From contig PLRJ01000044.1 in the NCBI GenBank assembly GCA_003163855.1, positions 1-64,000 of the forward strand: 64,000 nt of DNA, given 5' to 3'. The position numbers and the translations under genes were made by a program. Source of the DNA: Bryobacterales bacterium (GTDB lineage: Bacteria > Acidobacteriota > Terriglobia > Bryobacterales > Bryobacteraceae). The notes beneath the pieces are model-generated. The model ran no database searches. It was not told the DNA's origin and worked only from the letters and a program-made list of their open reading frames with translations. The first letter of the stretch is position 1; each line of letters starts with the position of its first letter. Below, piece after piece: positions 44,649-53,075 of the stretch.

Positions 44649-45680
44649 TCAACTCTTCGCTTTCTTCTTATCCGTGCCTATAGCAGCCTTGATCACAGTT
44701 TCGCGGTTTTCACTCAGCCAGGCCTGCTTGATCTGCTTATCGTCCAATCCGGCCAGGCGGCCTGCGAGGATAAATGAGGGTAGGGCGTGCTTGAGATCGT
44801 GCCAGCGCGCCATTTCAATCACGGATGGCAAGGCACGGCTCTTCAACAAAGCCAGCGTTTCGGGATCGCGAGTCTCTGTTATTTCGGCGAGGGCCTGGCT
44901 GGCGTGAAAACGATCGGACCAGACAACGGAATTCATCAGTTCGATTAACCATGTCGGCTCAATCTTCACTGCCTGATCGGGATGTAGTTTGGCGCCGACG
45001 ATTACAGCGCGCATGCTGTTCATGGCACGGTCGCGAACGATGTCTTCTTCGTCACGCAACGCCCACTGGAGGCCATCCATCATGATGCTGGTGGTGCGCG
45101 GGCCGCGCGGCGTGTATTGCAAGAGATAAGCGGCGGCGGCGCGCTGTTCAGGATCGGATGATTCACGCAACACCTTCGCCAGAATGGGCAGGTTCAAGGG
45201 AACGGACTGGACGAAACCTTTCTGAATACTGCGGCAATCGGGATCGGCCATCAACGAATAACCGTTAGTTAAATCTTCGTCGGCGTTCTTGCCGCGTAAG
45301 CTGTCTTCGACTTCATCAAGCAAGCGGCGGTAGTTGCCGATGATGGTTTGCGGCAATTCGTCGGTGCCGGTTGGGGCTGGATGAAACTCGAGATGAGGCT
45401 CGTCACGCTCCTCCACCCCTACGTAGAGGATCATCTTGCCTTCGGTGCAGCAGGCAGCTTCAACACGGGCCGCCAAGATGCCGGCGACGCTATTGATTCT
45501 GTCTTCCGACTGCTCGCGGCTGGGGAGAAAATCTCCCGGGTTCACGTTCAGGGCTTTACGAATCTTCTGAACGGGCGTTTTGCGCGCGCCATAAACTTCG
45601 ACCGAGCCGACCCGCGGGGTCAGATCGTCGGCGCTGGCCAGAAAACCGGCCAACAAGAGAAAAGTACAACAATGTCTCAC
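44649..45680 (-). CDS. Exported POTRA-like plus HEAT-repeat-like protein
   Basis: 343 residues with a signal peptide (MRHCCTFLLLAGFLASA). Residues about 22-100 have the beta-alpha-alpha-beta-beta pattern of a POTRA domain (VGSVEVYGARKTPVQKIRKALNVNPGDF ... MILYVGVEE), like those of BamA or FtsQ. The remainder is helical with HEAT-like pairs (PILAKVLRESSDPEQRAAAAYLLQY, WALRDEEDIVRDRAMNSMRAVI, WSDRFHASQALAEIT). No barrel follows, so it is not an Omp85 protein. A periplasmic scaffold is plausible by analogy. It is convergent with the small zinc-binding gene. Confidence 0.65.
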   Translation of the reverse strand: MRHCCTFLLLAGFLASADDLTPRVGSVEVYGARKTPVQKIRKALNVNPGDFLPSREQSEDRINSVAGILAARVEAACCTEGKMILYVGVEERDEPHLEFHPAPTGTDELPQTIIGNYRRLLDEVEDSLRGKNADEDLTNGYSLMADPDCRSIQKGFVQSVPLNLPILAKVLRESSDPEQRAAAAYLLQYTPRGPRTTSIMMDGLQWALRDEEDIVRDRAMNSMRAVIVGAKLHPDQAVKIEPTWLIELMNSVVWSDRFHASQALAEITETRDPETLALLKSRALPSVIEMARWHDLKHALPSFILAGRLAGLDDKQIKQAWLSENRETVIKAAIGTDKKKAKS

Positions 45681-45716
45681 AGCTTTCAGTATGAGACGTG
45701 TGAAATGAGGTTCCGG

Positions 45717-46220
45717 TTAAGCCTGTTTCTGGGCGAGATTGCCGATGAACGGGAGGTTTACCTGCTGGTTGTTAAAAGACTTGTACATGAGGAACAGGAA
45801 CAGCACAATGATTGCCAGCCAGAGCAGCGGATAGAGCGGGATGAAGAGCAGTGACAGCACGTGGATGAGGGCGACCAGAAACAAGTGAATCATGCTGAGG
45901 GCAATAAATAAGACGAACAGCGCCAAATGCAGGAACAACGACTGAAACGCGCTGAAGCGTACAAACTTGTTCTGGTTGTATGGGGCAATGACCAAGAAGA
46001 GAACGGAGCAGATCAAACCGATGGTAAAGGGCGCGTAACAAAGCGCACTGGCGACATGCGGCTCCAGACCTCCGGTACCGACAACTTGTGCCGGGGGCGC
46101 GTAGCCGGCAGAAGGATGAGGAATGTCAGGGTTGACAGGGCCCGCGGCGACGGGCGTCCCACAGTTGGGACAAAAAGAGCCGGGCACTTGCGTGCCACAG
46201 TTTGAGCAAAAGAGAGCCAT
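45717..46220 (-). CDS. Zinc-ribbon membrane protein, DUF4870-like
   Basis: 167 residues. The N-terminus is a zinc ribbon (CSNCGTQVPGSFCPNCGTPV), then a Pro-rich linker, then about four membrane helices from residue 55 on. The first helix region (HVASALCYAPFTIGLICSVLFLV) and KFVRFSAFQSLFLH resemble the DUF4870/TIC20-like membrane family often annotated as 'zinc-ribbon domain-containing protein'. Function is unknown. It is transcribed alone. Confidence 0.78.
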   Translation of the reverse strand: MALFCSNCGTQVPGSFCPNCGTPVAAGPVNPDIPHPSAGYAPPAQVVGTGGLEPHVASALCYAPFTIGLICSVLFLVIAPYNQNKFVRFSAFQSLFLHLALFVLFIALSMIHLFLVALIHVLSLLFIPLYPLLWLAIIVLFLFLMYKSFNNQQVNLPFIGNLAQKQA

Positions 46221-46283
46221 ATTTTTTTCGGTGTACTGTAATTTACAGTTTGTAAGAGTCTATGCCAATTGCGAGGCTAAAAG

Positions 46284-47411
46284 CTAGGGAGTAGTGATTG
46301 TTCGCGGAGTCAGCAGAAGTACTGCGGTGACTAGTACCATGGCGGCGCTGCAAGCGGGGAGGAGCAGCAATGCCTGTCGAAGCGAAGTGACAGCAGCGAT
46401 GTGTCCGATGAAGGGCGAACTTACGGCTAGACCCAGCCAGCCTGAGGTGATGGCGATACCCATGGCGGTGGCTGCACCGCGCGGAAAGGCATCTGCGATC
46501 AGCGCCAAAGTTGTGGGGAAAACCGGCGCCATCGCAAGTCCAGTAGCGAATACCGTGATGCTAAGCGCGAGTGTTGAGTTTAGCTGCAGGATGGCGAAGG
46601 TTGTGATGGATATTAAGACTCCCGCGGTCAAAATGATGGATATGCCTGGAACTCGGGGCGGAATGCGAGAGGCGGCGAGCCGACCGAGTAGAATGCCAAG
46701 TGCAAAGCCGTAACTGACTAAGCCACCTGCGGAAGATGGCGAGAATCGGGCCGAGATCATGAGGTAGGTCTTTAGCCAGTTCCACACGCCGACTTCGCAG
46801 GCGACATAGAAGAATAGCAGGAGCGAGAAAATTATCAACTTAGGTTGAGTGAGCCACCGCATGATGTCGGTTGGCTGCAAATTAGCGCGATTGGATGCCG
46901 CGGGCATGGTGACTAACGCGTTCACACTAAAGGCCAGAGCGGCAACGGAGGCGATTGCGTAGCAAAGCTGATGAGCAGTGAGGATATAGCTGGCGGCGAA
47001 AGTGGTTACGACGCCGCCGAGGCCGAAGAAGAGGTTCAGGAAGTTCAGAGCTTCGCCTCTTCGTCGCGGCGCAATTGAGGACACAAGGGCGTTAGCTCCG
47101 GTTGTAACGATGCCTCCGCCCAGGCCGAGCACCAAGTAGGTCAACAGGAGACTGACATATTGGTTGGCGTGGGAAGCAGCCGATAAGCCCGCGAAAATGA
47201 GTCCGAGGCCCAGTAATAGGGCGGGCTTCTTGCCTTTGGAATCGACTAGCCGGCCCGCCGGCATTGATGACATCATCAAGCCCAAGGCGTTGGCTAAGCC
47301 GACGAAGCCTTGCTGGCTTGATGTCAACGGATAGGAAGGTAGCAGTGCGCCAAGGAGTGCGGAGTTCAACCCATAAGCGAAGACTGCGAGGGTGGCGGCG
47401 AGCGTCAGCAT
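46284..47411 (-). CDS. MFS transporter, FucP/sugar-exporter-like, last gene of the exporter operon
   Basis: A 375-residue major facilitator with about 12 helices. Typical elements are the loop 2-3 motif GRLVDSKGKKPALLLGLGL and helix-4/5 GLGGGIVTTGANALVSS, which resemble fucose permease-like members. It starts 6 bp after the second ABC permease gene ends and is therefore in one operon with the ABC exporter, divergent from the double-KS operon. Its substrate is unknown. In this context it may export or import a product or precursor of that pathway, which is inference from position. Confidence 0.84.
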   Translation of the reverse strand: MLTLAATLAVFAYGLNSALLGALLPSYPLTSSQQGFVGLANALGLMMSSMPAGRLVDSKGKKPALLLGLGLIFAGLSAASHANQYVSLLLTYLVLGLGGGIVTTGANALVSSIAPRRRGEALNFLNLFFGLGGVVTTFAASYILTAHQLCYAIASVAALAFSVNALVTMPAASNRANLQPTDIMRWLTQPKLIIFSLLLFFYVACEVGVWNWLKTYLMISARFSPSSAGGLVSYGFALGILLGRLAASRIPPRVPGISIILTAGVLISITTFAILQLNSTLALSITVFATGLAMAPVFPTTLALIADAFPRGAATAMGIAITSGWLGLAVSSPFIGHIAAVTSLRQALLLLPACSAAMVLVTAVLLLTPRTITTP

Positions 47412-47417
47412 CGCGGT

Positions 47418-48410
47418 TTAGGTGAGTGCAGTGAGGCGGCGCGTACTGAAGAATATCGCGATGGCGGCGACAGCAAGCGAACCTACTGAGGCGAGCGGGA
47501 ACTGTGAAAGTCCACTGCCATAGGCCAACATGGAGTTCACGCTTTCCATGGTCCAGCCGGTAGGAATCCAATGCGCCAATTTCTGAAGCAGTGCGGGCAT
47601 GAGTTCGACAGGCCACCAGAGGCCGGTCAAGGGAGCCAGAATTAAAGCGCCCCACATGGCAAAGGCAGAAGCCTGGTCAGGGTCGCGGAAACACGCGCCG
47701 ATGAGAATTCCAACGCTGCCCATGGCAAGAACGTAAAGCGATAGAACGAGAATGAGGCTGGCGGCGTGAGTGGCCCAATGGATGCGCAAGACAAAAACGC
47801 CGATGAAGAACAGAAGCAGCATTTGGACCCATGCAACAACAAGACGCGAGGCAAGGCGGCCCGCTACTATGCTGAGGGCGGAGATGGGGGCGGTGAGTAA
47901 TCTTCGTAAACGGCCGCTGGCGCGCTCCTGACTGAAGGTGGCGCCCGACATCAAGAGATTCATGGTCAAGAACATGATGAGATAGGCGGGGACGGTTCGC
48001 TGAAAACCTCCAACGGCTTGGTAGTCGCCGGTGGTATGGATAGTGATGGGAGAGGCCTCGAGTTCGGCTTGGATCTCGTAATAGAGTGAGCGCTCGTCTG
48101 CAGTCTCAGTTGGCGTGGTATGGAGGATAACTTTTGGCGGTACGATCTCGATCCAGAGAGCTGTGGAGGCTCGATCTTTGAGAGTGACAGCGTGGCCGTG
48201 TTGCCGCAACGAAGTGATGAGATTTGCCGCTAGTTGAGATTGCGGTTCGTGGTTTACGACGGTAATCGGAGCGAGACCCGGACCGGCAGGCGTAAGAAAA
48301 CCGAAGAACCACATGCAAATTGCAGGACCGAGAAAAGTCCAGAAAATTGCCATCCGGTTTTTCGCATAACAGGCCAAGTCGTTCCCGGCAATGGTTAGAG
48401 CGTTCCACAT
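47418..48410 (-). CDS. ABC-2 type transporter permease (second subunit)
   Basis: A 330-residue inner-membrane protein of the ABC-2 exporter class. One helix near the N-terminus (MAIFWTFLGPAICMWFFGFL, about residues 19-38) is followed by a ~110-residue extracytoplasmic region and a C-terminal cluster of five helices. The conserved coupling element SQERASGRLRRLLTAPIS follows helix 2. It differs in sequence from the other permease, so the exporter is probably a heterodimeric channel. It lies 1 bp downstream of that permease. Confidence 0.88.
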   Translation of the reverse strand: MWNALTIAGNDLACYAKNRMAIFWTFLGPAICMWFFGFLTPAGPGLAPITVVNHEPQSQLAANLITSLRQHGHAVTLKDRASTALWIEIVPPKVILHTTPTETADERSLYYEIQAELEASPITIHTTGDYQAVGGFQRTVPAYLIMFLTMNLLMSGATFSQERASGRLRRLLTAPISALSIVAGRLASRLVVAWVQMLLLFFIGVFVLRIHWATHAASLILVLSLYVLAMGSVGILIGACFRDPDQASAFAMWGALILAPLTGLWWPVELMPALLQKLAHWIPTGWTMESVNSMLAYGSGLSQFPLASVGSLAVAAIAIFFSTRRLTALT

Positions 48411-48411
48411 A

Positions 48412-49455
48412 CTAAGGGGTGCGCATCCGGCGCGCCTGCAGGATGATGGCTGTGCCGACTAGAACAACAGCCCACAGCCATACTGTGCCTGCGCAGAGGC
48501 TAAATTCACGGAGGTTGCCAAGCCCAAGTAAAACTTCAGACATGCCCGCCTGTGCTGCACCATTGGGCAATATGTAGGCGGCGGCGCGAAGAAACGGAGG
48601 ATAAGCCGAAAGCGGCACAAATCCGCCGCCAAAGAAGGCAAGCATCACGTTTACGGAAGCACTGATTGCCTGAGCGGCCCGCTGGGTGCGGAACAAGAGG
48701 CCAATGGCCAGTTGCAGACCGGCCGCGCAGAGACCGAATCCAAAGATAAGCGCCCAGAAAGCAGGAGAGGCAAGACTGGCGGGATTGGCGGCTAGTGCGC
48801 AGACAGCCATGATCAAGGCCAATGTCGCGGTTGTTCCACAGGCAAGAAAGAACAGAGGACCGAATACGAGCACGGAGGGGGCGACCGGCAGGGTAAGCAG
48901 GCGCCGCTGGACGGACTGTTCCTGATCCCGCCAGATGAGCGCCGCCATCGACTGACTTATGAAGAGAGCTCCGAAAAGAGCCAGACCAGGGAAAAAAGTG
49001 GCCACGAAGTTGTTTTTGGCGGCAGATGGTTCGGCGGGTGGTGTCTCGCGCTCTATCGACAAAGGGGAGGGTGCCCTGGTCACTTGGGAGGCGCAAATTT
49101 CAGCAATACTGATCTCGAGGAGCGCCTTGGTTGGATCCGCATTGGCATTCAGCGAAGCTGAAATTGGTTGAGCGGCCGAGAGGGTCAAAAGGTCGCCGTC
49201 CGTTTCCGAGATTCTCAGCGGATGCCCAGGCTGATTCCCCAGGCACTGAGCGAACCGATTGGAAATTTCGGAGCGAAATTGAGGCTCAAAGCGGACCGGC
49301 ACAGAAGCAAGCTGGGAATTGCCGCCTTTTCGTCCAAAAGCAGCGAACTCGGCGAGCAGCAACGTGAATGGAATTGCGAGAAGGAAAACCAGGAGAAGAC
49401 GTTTACGCAGTATTCTCTGAAAGTACTGATTGGCGATTACAAGAGCTTCCCTCAT
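48412..49455 (-). CDS. ABC-2 type transporter permease (first subunit)
   Basis: 347 residues with the same plan as the next gene: one N-terminal helix (LLLVFLLAIPFTLLLAEFAAF), a long soluble extracytoplasmic region with FEPQFRSEISNRFAQCL, the coupling motif WRDQEQSVQRRLLTLPVAPS near residue 180, and five C-terminal helices. It overlaps the ATPase gene by 4 bp. The pair with the ATPase resembles drug/lipid exporters of the daunorubicin/YhhJ type, in which two ABC-2 permeases share one ATPase. Confidence 0.88.
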   Translation of the reverse strand: MREALVIANQYFQRILRKRLLLVFLLAIPFTLLLAEFAAFGRKGGNSQLASVPVRFEPQFRSEISNRFAQCLGNQPGHPLRISETDGDLLTLSAAQPISASLNANADPTKALLEISIAEICASQVTRAPSPLSIERETPPAEPSAAKNNFVATFFPGLALFGALFISQSMAALIWRDQEQSVQRRLLTLPVAPSVLVFGPLFFLACGTTATLALIMAVCALAANPASLASPAFWALIFGFGLCAAGLQLAIGLLFRTQRAAQAISASVNVMLAFFGGGFVPLSAYPPFLRAAAYILPNGAAQAGMSEVLLGLGNLREFSLCAGTVWLWAVVLVGTAIILQARRMRTP

Positions 49456-50441
49456 GAGCGCAGGTCACGGCCAGTGAGTTGAATAAAGAGAGATTCAAGA
49501 CTCTGGCGGTTCATAGAGACTTCGCGCACATCGCCGGCGCGAGCAGCCTCGCTAAGCAGTTGTGTAAGGCGACCCTCGGCACCCTGGAGGTTCAAGACGA
49601 TTTCTTCAAGCGATGACTTGATTATGGCTTCGGTTGGCCGCAGGGTGAATGCCGCGGCAGCTTTAACAGGATCGAAACTGCCACGAAGAGTAACTACTTC
49701 TTTGCCGCCTGCTTGCTGCCTGAGGTCGGTCAGAGTACCTTCAACCAATAACTTTCCGTGATCAATGATGCCGATGCGGCCGCAAATCTGCTCCACCTCA
49801 TCCATATAGTGAGTTGAATAGAGCACCGCGGCACCGCCGGCCGCAACCGATTGAACGATTTCCAGTATATTAGCCCGATTCTGCGGGTCTAAACCTACCG
49901 TGGCTTCGTCCATCAGCACGATGGCGGGTTTATGCAGTAGTGCCGCAGCAATATTTAAGCGCCGCTGCATGCCGCCGGAGAGAGTACCGACGATAGATCG
50001 ATCTCGGCCCTCCAGACGTACCATAACCAGAAGGCGTTTGATGCGGGCTTCGAGCTCGGATCTGTGAAGGCCGTAGAGTCGACCGAAGAACGCGAGGTTC
50101 TGGCGGACTGTCAACTCCGAATACAGAGCGAGTTCCTGTGGTACTGCACCAATGGCTTGCTTGGCTTCCAGAGGATGAGTCTCGACGTTAAAGCCGGCAA
50201 CTGTGACTGAGCCCGCGGTAGGCGCAAGCAAGCCACAGATGATGTTTACGGTTGTAGACTTTCCTGCGCCGTTCGGACCTAAGAGACCGTAGATCTCACC
50301 GCTATTTATCGAGAGGTTAAGATTCGCAAGGGCTTCGATGCTACCGAAAGTCTTCCTGACGTTTTTCAGTTCGATAACTGAACGCGCAGATTGCACATGT
50401 GATGAGGGTCCGGTTAGATCCGGCGAACATTGTGAAATCAA
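49452..50441 (-). CDS. ABC exporter ATPase (DrrA/CcmA type)
   Basis: A 329-residue ATPase driving the two ABC-2 permeases. It has Walker A GPNGAGKST, a Q-loop at AVPQELALYSELTVRQNL, signature LSGGMQRR, Walker B IVLMDEATVGLDP and H-loop YSTHYMDEVEQICGRI. The ~90 residues after the core form the C-terminal domain typical of DrrA-like drug/lipid exporters. The listed start is a TTG with a GGAGG directly against it. A start a little further downstream, before SVIELKNVRKTFG, is possible. First gene of a four-gene operon divergent from the double-KS operon, which suggests it exports that pathway's product. Confidence 0.88.
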   Translation of the reverse strand: MISQCSPDLTGPSSHVQSARSVIELKNVRKTFGSIEALANLNLSINSGEIYGLLGPNGAGKSTTVNIICGLLAPTAGSVTVAGFNVETHPLEAKQAIGAVPQELALYSELTVRQNLAFFGRLYGLHRSELEARIKRLLVMVRLEGRDRSIVGTLSGGMQRRLNIAAALLHKPAIVLMDEATVGLDPQNRANILEIVQSVAAGGAAVLYSTHYMDEVEQICGRIGIIDHGKLLVEGTLTDLRQQAGGKEVVTLRGSFDPVKAAAAFTLRPTEAIIKSSLEEIVLNLQGAEGRLTQLLSEAARAGDVREVSMNRQSLESLFIQLTGRDLRS

Positions 50442-50666
50442 CCTCCAAAGGCTAACAAATCCAAAGGTCTTAAATTCATTGAAGGCAGCGATGGCGTACT
50501 AGAACTAAATAGCTTGCCGCTTACCTCAAATTCATCTACGCTTGAGAAACTTATCCGAGACAGATCCACGTGGCGAGAGTTGTATTTTCTCGGCTCTGTC
50601 TTAAATATGCAAATCGATTCGGGACCGATATTGGTTTGATCGTTAATCAAGGTGTGGAGTAACTAA
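50442..50666. promoter_or_regulatory. Divergent promoter region between exporter and double-KS operons
   Basis: 225 bp, visibly more AT-rich than the flanking genes. It must drive the exporter operon leftward and the biosynthetic operon rightward. The ribosome site GGAG precedes the ATG at 50667 with good spacing. TTGTAT at 50580-50585 and the AT-rich TTAAATAT at 50601-50608 are a weak promoter candidate. TTGAT-5-ATCAA at 50636-50650 is a small inverted repeat that could be an operator. I found no stronger motif, and the open frames here are not convincing genes. Confidence 0.4.
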
Positions 50667-53066
50667 ATGCAAAGACCGGGAGTGTGCGTCGCGGTCACAG
50701 GTGTTGGCAGTTTCAGCTCTATTGGAAAAAATTCTTCGGAGATGGCTGAGAGCCTGCGGCTTGGACGCTCCGGTGTCGGACTTATATCGCTATTTGACAC
50801 TGCAACTTACAAGGTCAAACACGCCGCAGAGATCGCTTACGACCCGAGTGAATATTTCTCGGAGGAACAGGCGCGTACATTCGATCGAACCACCCAGTTC
50901 GCACTTATAGCAGCGCGAGAAGCGGTAAATGACTCGGGCATCAATTTAAGCGAGATGCCTTCAGATCGGATTGCGATAATCGACGGAATTGGATCGGGTG
51001 CGTACAGGGCCGGGGAAAGTGAGGCCCTCTCGGAAGTGGACAGGGCGCGCCGCGATATTGGAGCGGTGCGGCATCTGCAGACGCTGGCGGTGGCTAATGA
51101 GTTCAATATCCATGGCTTGAATGCTTCCATATCGACTGCTTGTGCATCAAGTTCCACGGCACTCGCCTACGCTTTTGAACTGTTCCAGGCCGGCAAGGCC
51201 GATGTGGTTTTGGTCGGCGCCGGTGACGGCTTACTTTTTATCACGTACGCGGGGTTTTACGCACTTGGCGCCATGGCGCAGCAACCGTGCTCCCCTTTCA
51301 GCAGCAATGTCGGTGTCAGTTTTGGCGAGGGTGCGGGTTTTGTAGTGCTGGAAACACTTGAACACGCGCAAAAACGAGGAGCGAAGGTTTACGGCGAACT
51401 AGCAGGTTATGGAAGCACGAGTGACGCTTATCACATCACTTCTCCGCACCCCTCGGGCGAGGGTTTGCGTCGAGCTATGGAGGCAGCTTTAAGGCGGTCG
51501 AATGCCTCTGTTGATGACATTACGTATGTGAACATGCACGGAACGGGAACGCGTGACAACGATACGGCCGAGAGCCTGGCGCTGACCGATTTGTGTAGCG
51601 GCAAGCGAGTTCCACCGCCCGCGAGTTCGACAAAATCGTTCATTGGCCACACGCTGGGTGCGGCTGGGATTCTGGAATTTATTACCTGCCTGCTGGCGGC
51701 GCGCGATGGTTTTCTTCCGCCCACACTGCAGTACACACTGCCGAGGCCCGGCTGTGACTTAGACTATGTAGCCAACCAGGCGCGAGAAGCGAAGATCGAT
51801 TTCTTTCTCTCGAACTCGGCTGCTTTCGGCGGCGTAAATACAGTGGTGGCGGGAAGGCGTGTTCCTGTACCAGCGAGGCCGCCGCGCGAGGTTTCCCGCA
51901 TTGTAATTACAGGAATTGGGGTTGTCTCGCCGGCCGCGTGCGGCGTCGCGGAGTTAAGGAACGCGTTGAACGCCAACAGACCGCTCTTCAGCAAAGTGGA
52001 ACGCTTCAGCGTGGATGACTGCCTGACTAAGCACGCCGCGCTGGTACGAGATTTCAAGCCGCGTCAACTCACTCCGACGTTGGATGTGCGACGGCTCGAC
52101 CTGCTTAACCAGTTCGCCTGTGTATCAGCAGGTTTAGCGTACTCTGATGCATGTCTGACAACGCGTCCGGTAAACCCCGAGAGAATTGGAGCCGTGTTGG
52201 GTTTAGCGGCGGGACCGGTTTCAACCCAGGAAGCCTTCGAGAAAAATCTGTCCGAGGCAGGCGTGGAAGGCGTCAGTGCCAAGTATTTCCCGTCGATTGT
52301 TATGTCTACAGTCGGTGGGCAAGTGTGTCAGACACTGTCTCTCAAGGGAATAAATAGCACGGTTGTTGACGGAGTGGGCGCGGGATTGCCGGCCGCAATC
52401 CACGCGTTTGAAATGCTGCGCGCCAGCGATAAAGAAGATCAAGTAATTGTGGTGGCACCGGATGAAATATCGCGATGGCTCTTCCGCTCCCTCGATCTGC
52501 TGGGACTGATAGCCGATCAACCTGAAGGCATTGGTCCGTATCATTCAGATTCGCGCGGGTTTGTTCTTGGTGAGGGGAGTGTTGCGCTAGTGTTTGAACG
52601 GCTGGAGAGTGCCGAAGCGCGCGGGGCGCGGATCTATGCCGAGATTCTCGGATATGGAGCCAATTACAATACCAGCAATATTTTTGCGGAATCAGTGGAT
52701 TCCGATTGGATTAGCAGATGTATGCGGGATGCTCTGCGCGACGCAGATACAAAACCGGGCGACATCGACTTCGCGGTAGGACTGGGTTGCGGACGCCCGG
52801 CCTATGATTTTGCTGAGAAGGCTGCATTCCAGTCAGTTCTCGGTGAGTCGATACCCGTGAGTCTGCCTAACAGTCTGCTGGGTATGGGAATTGCAAGTTC
52901 GGGCGCGGCGGCGATCGCTCTCGGCGCTCTCGGATTGACTGACAAAAAAGTCTACTCACCGGCGCCCGGAGCAGTAAAGACGCCGGCGTTTTTTCGAAAG
53001 TCGCTGGTCTTCGGTGGATCGGAGAAGGGAAATAACTCCGCTTTGGTGCTAGGGCTGCCGCAATAA
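50667..53066 (+). CDS. Double ketosynthase protein 1 (fused KS and chain-length-factor-like half)
   Basis: A 799-residue protein of two tandem beta-ketoacyl-ACP synthase folds. Half 1 (about 5-395) is a complete condensing enzyme: nucleophile C159 in STACASSS, H291 in HGTGT, K323 and H328 in KSFIGHTLGAAG. Half 2 (about 410-795) retains the fold (IVITGIGVVSPA at its start, FVLGEGSVALVFERL) but has V567 where the cysteine should be (STVVDGVGAG), and the HGTGT segment is lost (GLGCGRPAYD). This active/inactive arrangement is that of KS and chain length factor in type II polyketide synthases and aryl polyene systems, here joined in one chain as at the start of PfaC of polyunsaturated fatty acid synthases. 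It is the first gene of the operon. Chain length and starter unit cannot be predicted. Confidence 0.88.
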   Translation: MQRPGVCVAVTGVGSFSSIGKNSSEMAESLRLGRSGVGLISLFDTATYKVKHAAEIAYDPSEYFSEEQARTFDRTTQFALIAAREAVNDSGINLSEMPSDRIAIIDGIGSGAYRAGESEALSEVDRARRDIGAVRHLQTLAVANEFNIHGLNASISTACASSSTALAYAFELFQAGKADVVLVGAGDGLLFITYAGFYALGAMAQQPCSPFSSNVGVSFGEGAGFVVLETLEHAQKRGAKVYGELAGYGSTSDAYHITSPHPSGEGLRRAMEAALRRSNASVDDITYVNMHGTGTRDNDTAESLALTDLCSGKRVPPPASSTKSFIGHTLGAAGILEFITCLLAARDGFLPPTLQYTLPRPGCDLDYVANQAREAKIDFFLSNSAAFGGVNTVVAGRRVPVPARPPREVSRIVITGIGVVSPAACGVAELRNALNANRPLFSKVERFSVDDCLTKHAALVRDFKPRQLTPTLDVRRLDLLNQFACVSAGLAYSDACLTTRPVNPERIGAVLGLAAGPVSTQEAFEKNLSEAGVEGVSAKYFPSIVMSTVGGQVCQTLSLKGINSTVVDGVGAGLPAAIHAFEMLRASDKEDQVIVVAPDEISRWLFRSLDLLGLIADQPEGIGPYHSDSRGFVLGEGSVALVFERLESAEARGARIYAEILGYGANYNTSNIFAESVDSDWISRCMRDALRDADTKPGDIDFAVGLGCGRPAYDFAEKAAFQSVLGESIPVSLPNSLLGMGIASSGAAAIALGALGLTDKKVYSPAPGAVKTPAFFRKSLVFGGSEKGNNSALVLGLPQ

Positions 53067-53075
53067 AGCACACTG

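Noticed and set aside
50438-50650. A 70-codon minus-strand frame in the divergent promoter region
   Set aside because: No family resemblance or clear ribosome site, and it would occupy the only space available for two promoters.
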